From positions 1,736,001 through 1,800,000 of the forward strand of contig JAUPSS010000005.1 of NCBI GenBank assembly GCA_040285825.1: a stretch of 64,000 bases of DNA, written 5' to 3'. Below, piece by piece: positions 61,041 through 64,000 of the stretch. Under the pieces are notes generated by a model. The model did not search any database and had not been told where the DNA came from. It saw nothing but the letters and a program-made list of their open reading frames with translations. The stretch is from Eukaryota sp. TZLM1-RC (taxonomy: Eukaryota; Metamonada: BaSk clade). Numbering within the stretch: the stretch's first letter is position 1; each line of letters opens with the position of its first letter. Made by a program: the position numbers and the translations under genes.

Positions 61041-63090
61041 CAGGTAATCTATTAATTATAGAAAATTAATCATGAAATAGCGCCATAAAAAGATATTAAA
61101 TTTTTTCATTGTTTTTTTTGAACCATTTTTTGGAAATCGTTGAAAAAAGTTCCTGCTTCTACTGATAGTCTTCCGTTAATCGCAAATGGGAAAGCAATAA
61201 AAACTAGGGGTGTATTTCTACATGCATTAGTTTCCTTGATATCTTTGTCCTATTTTCCATGTTTTTCTTTGGCTTTAAATTCGAGAGCATCTACAGGCTT
61301 AAGTTTTTTTCTTTGAAACCAAAGTGTCATTGGCAACATGACAGGAGACAAAGTAAACAACAGCTTCAGAGTTTTCAATCCAAACACAATATATATCAGC
61401 TCTGTCATCAGAACCAAAATTATTCAATGACAATATTTCTTTCAGCAGAGGCTCTTTGATACACGAGGTTCCTACAGTTCGAGCCATATTGAAAACACTG
61501 TCTCTAACAGCATCATGTAATCAAGAACGATAAGTTATCAATTTCGAACAATTCAGAGCATGACGCAAAGTGAGCTGAACAAATACATTTTTCTTCAAAT
61601 ACATTTTTCTTTTAATAATAAGTGATTAATGGGAATATTTAAATATAGTCTCATTTTTGTTACAAACGTTTCATTATCAGCACACAGCTTAAATTTTCGT
61701 GGCACAATGGTCACAAACAGTGATGAATCTGATGACTGATTTTCACAAACACCTTTTCCCAATAACAACGAGCGGAGATCTTGATTCAAAACAGCCAAGC
61801 TGCGTATATCTCTATAAAAATCGTTTTCATACATTCCAGTTTGTCGTTTTTGTTTTGTTTGAAAAGTGTACGTTAAATTTAAATAATTCTTATCAGGAAT
61901 ATTGCATATGAGTGATTGGGGAAAACATCGATTCCATTCTTTTACATCAATTTTTGAACTTTCATCATTTAATCCAAAAATAGGAGAACTTTGCGTTGTC
62001 ATTTTTAAAACTTCTCAATCTGAAAATCTTTCGGAAAACTCATATAATGCATTTCTGCATCCACCTATAAAAGCACACGAAGTAAGAATTGAGGCTTTTG
62101 TCCAACCTAAACCGCCATAGTGTGGACTAAGATAAGCATGATCAGGAATTTGGGACATTTTATATCGCAATAATTGTGAAAAAACTTTTGCACGTGATTC
62201 ATTGAACTTCTGGGCAAAAGGCGTAAAGATGAGAGGATTTGTAGATAGAAATATATTATTAAAGTTGGAATTGAAACAAAGTCTTATAATTTTAAATTTG
62301 ATATGCTTCTGTCTATCCAATTTCATTATTTGGTCAATTTTCCATGAAATTAAATTCAACTTATTAAATAATTTTTTGGTAACTTCATCATTATTTCCAA
62401 AACAAACCCAAATGACGAATAGCATCAGTTGAATATAACTTCCCTTGAATTTCAATACCATCAACTATGGTTGAAACTGAAGCGTTTGAAAGTAGAACAC
62501 ATTTAAGTAAGTTAATTCGAAGGCCAACATTGTTGAATAATTCTTTGAAACAAAAGTTACTTCTCTGACAATCGTTAAGTCACCTATAAGAACAACGTCA
62601 TCCATATAAGCAATCATATTTAAAGAAGGAAGCATTTCTTGAATCTGTTATAAAATCGCATGAATGGCCAGACACAACAAAAGAGATCCTAAAGAATCTC
62701 TTTGCTTTACACCACTTGATGATTTTAAAATAAAATTACCAAAATGCAGATCTGAATGGGTGCAATATGTTGTTTGAAAATATGGTAACAATTCTGGTAA
62801 GTAATTCAACAAAGCACCATGAATATTGCACCGATGAATTGAATTAAAGGCATTGATAAAATCCCACAACCTGCAAACATTTGATCCATTTTAATGAAAG
62901 AAAACATCTGTAGCAAAAACAGTTAAAGCAACTCCATCAGTGATGTAAAAACCATATTGGAATGGCAACAAAATTCTACTTGCTTTTTCTTTGAATTTGT
63001 TTCAGCAGCAAACAAAAAAATATTGTGCAAAGATTCAGAAACAACAATTGCACTATCATCCATTTTTAAAACTAAATCACTTGTGACTAA
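61041..63090 (-). mobile_element. Family A retroelement copy 5 (right part), decayed
   Basis: Continues the minus-strand family A frame interrupted at 59,871: tail, RLE core (DDRADIYCVWIENSEAVVYF), HDAVRD region, TKMRLYLNIPINHLLLKEKC (61,595-62,002), the AAF-like region (AYLSPHYGGLGWTKASILT), RT motif C and motif B (SGVKQRDSLGSLLL near 62,700), motif A (WDFINAFNSIHR near 62,860) and VVSESLHNIF near 63,030. Many stops. 5'-truncated at about 63,090. Confidence 0.78.
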
Positions 63091-63801
63091 TTTCAGAGTC
63101 AATTTTGGTCCAGATGAGTACGTGTGCCTCAGGTCAGAGAATTGGACTACAGTGCATAATATAATGTGAATAGGATAAAGTTGGTTTATTTTGCCCTTAT
63201 TTTATTTACGCACAAAGCCGTCAACATACCAGCAATCGCCTTGCTGAACAACAACAAACATTTAAACCAGAAAACACCAACACAATATGCCCTTTTCCTG
63301 AAGCATTCCGCCTTCAAAACAGTGGTTGGAGTAGTCCATCTAATTTCAACACTATGGCCAAGCAAAGTCTGAACAAAACCATACCAGTTTACAAGTTTTA
63401 TAGAGCGAAAAGGTTATTTAAGACACTAAAACAAATTCTTCAATTGAAATGTCGTGAATGGAAGAGTATACTGCATTCTATTTGAAAGACGTATATTCAA
63501 AAAATTCTCCCTTAATTCTATACTTTACTTATGACACCATTTTTGTGCTGTTACAGTTAATTATTTGGAACATCAAGCCACTTTTGACAATAAGTAAAAG
63601 ACATAGAAAATCTTGAAAAAAGACAGCCCTTCCTCATAGTCAAGATAGTCCAGAAATTGTCCACTTACGACTAAATTGGACTATAGCCAATTTTGATAGG
63701 ATCTCACTGAACATGCAAAATTCAGTTGATGACTATACGGTTAGTGAAGATTTGACACCATCAAACGGTTTTTGATCAAAATACAATTGAAATAAAACTA
63801 A
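63091..63801. other. Spacer, no gene seen
   Basis: No convincing gene. A 68-codon plus-strand frame at 63,166 shows no family features. Confidence 0.35.
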
Positions 63802-64000
63802 CAATTGCGCTTCCTAGATTATTTTAAATTACACAATACATTTGAAAATACAGTAACAACACAATCTGCCACAATACAAAATATATTAGTTGATGGTCAT
63901 GAAAATAAACATTTGGGAGTCCCCGGTTTCGACTATTCTTTTGAGTTCATTGGCATTGATATTAGAAGAGTTTTTAAAGGATGCCAATGTCGAATCACAC
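63802..64000 (+). CDS. Possible start of a pre-SET/SET histone methyltransferase (runs off the right edge)
   Basis: A plus-strand frame is open from 63,802 to the edge without an ATG. LVDGHENKHLGVPGFDYSF then EFIGIDIRRVFKGCQC resembles the opening of a pre-SET domain: D-x-x-x-G-x-E near the start, then PxFxY, and a GC-x-C that begins the zinc cluster, as in SUV39/SETMAR proteins. Only about 50 informative residues are visible and the zinc cluster lies outside the window, so this is a suggestion, not an identification. Confidence 0.3.

Noticed and set aside
1-64000. Bacterial or viral origin of the window
   Set aside because: Spliceosomal introns, eukaryotic tRNA-Tyr, eIF3d, separase, kinesin and SAR1 show nuclear eukaryotic DNA. 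Fanzors also occur in giant viruses, but no capsid or viral replication gene is present.
1-64000. Reassigned stop codons
   Set aside because: Conserved host genes end at TAA, TAG and TGA in expected places, and internal stops occur only in mobile-element remnants and introns.
1-64000. CRISPR arrays
   Set aside because: No series of regularly spaced short direct repeats was seen; the short repeats found are target-site duplications and LTRs.

Overview
The window is from a unicellular eukaryote with a compact, AT-rich nuclear genome. The evidence is two clear 29-nt spliceosomal introns (kinesin, SAR1) and one of 34 nt, a tRNA-Tyr with an anticodon-loop intron and the eukaryotic C1:G72 pair, and core eukaryotic genes (eIF3d, SAR1, separase, kinesin-5, NSUN2, SYS1). 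A dynein intermediate chain (DNAI2-like) and ZMYND10 imply motile cilia. The nuclear code looks standard: conserved genes end at TAA, TAG and TGA. I cannot name the lineage. The very short introns, with a TACCTCAG or GACCTCAG 3' end, recall metamonad-type compact introns, but that is only a hint.

Layout: 1-6.7 kb is a dense host block (DNAI2-like end, TatD nuclease, E2F/DP-like factor, NSUN2, patatin lipase). 6.8-8.6 kb is a decayed non-LTR retrotransposon. 9.4-16.9 kb is host (separase, a 118-aa unknown protein, a CrtI/RetSat-like oxidoreductase). 16.9-22.1 kb is mobile: a retroelement tail, then a broken element that combines a 2A-like peptide, a Ulp1-type protease and a Fanzor (eukaryotic TnpB-like) nuclease. 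22.7-25 kb is host (SYS1-like protein, DEDD exonuclease). 25.5-30 kb holds a nearly full-length non-LTR retrotransposon nested in an older one. 30.4-39.3 kb alternates host genes (tRNA-Tyr, kinesin-5, second copy of the 118-aa gene, ZMYND10, HGSNAT-like acyltransferase) with retroelement copies. 39.4-56.2 kb is almost wholly mobile: a second Fanzor copy, a small gag-only LTR element, a third divergent Fanzor remnant, a Ty3/gypsy remnant and further non-LTR copies, several nested. 56.4-58.6 kb is a divergent host pair (eIF3d, SAR1). 58.6-64 kb is non-coding sequence plus nested retroelements, with a possible pre-SET domain running off the right edge.

The dominant mobile component is a clade of non-LTR retrotransposons with a C-terminal restriction-like endonuclease. 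At least four subfamilies, called A to D here, are present. Six insertions can be bounded by direct repeats of 11 bp (three perfect, three with one or two mismatches). Copies of family A at 25.6, 34.6 and 39.5 kb are so similar that the family was recently active. The most unusual content is the Fanzor material: three broken copies of two types, one physically linked to a 2A-like motif and a C48 protease domain.
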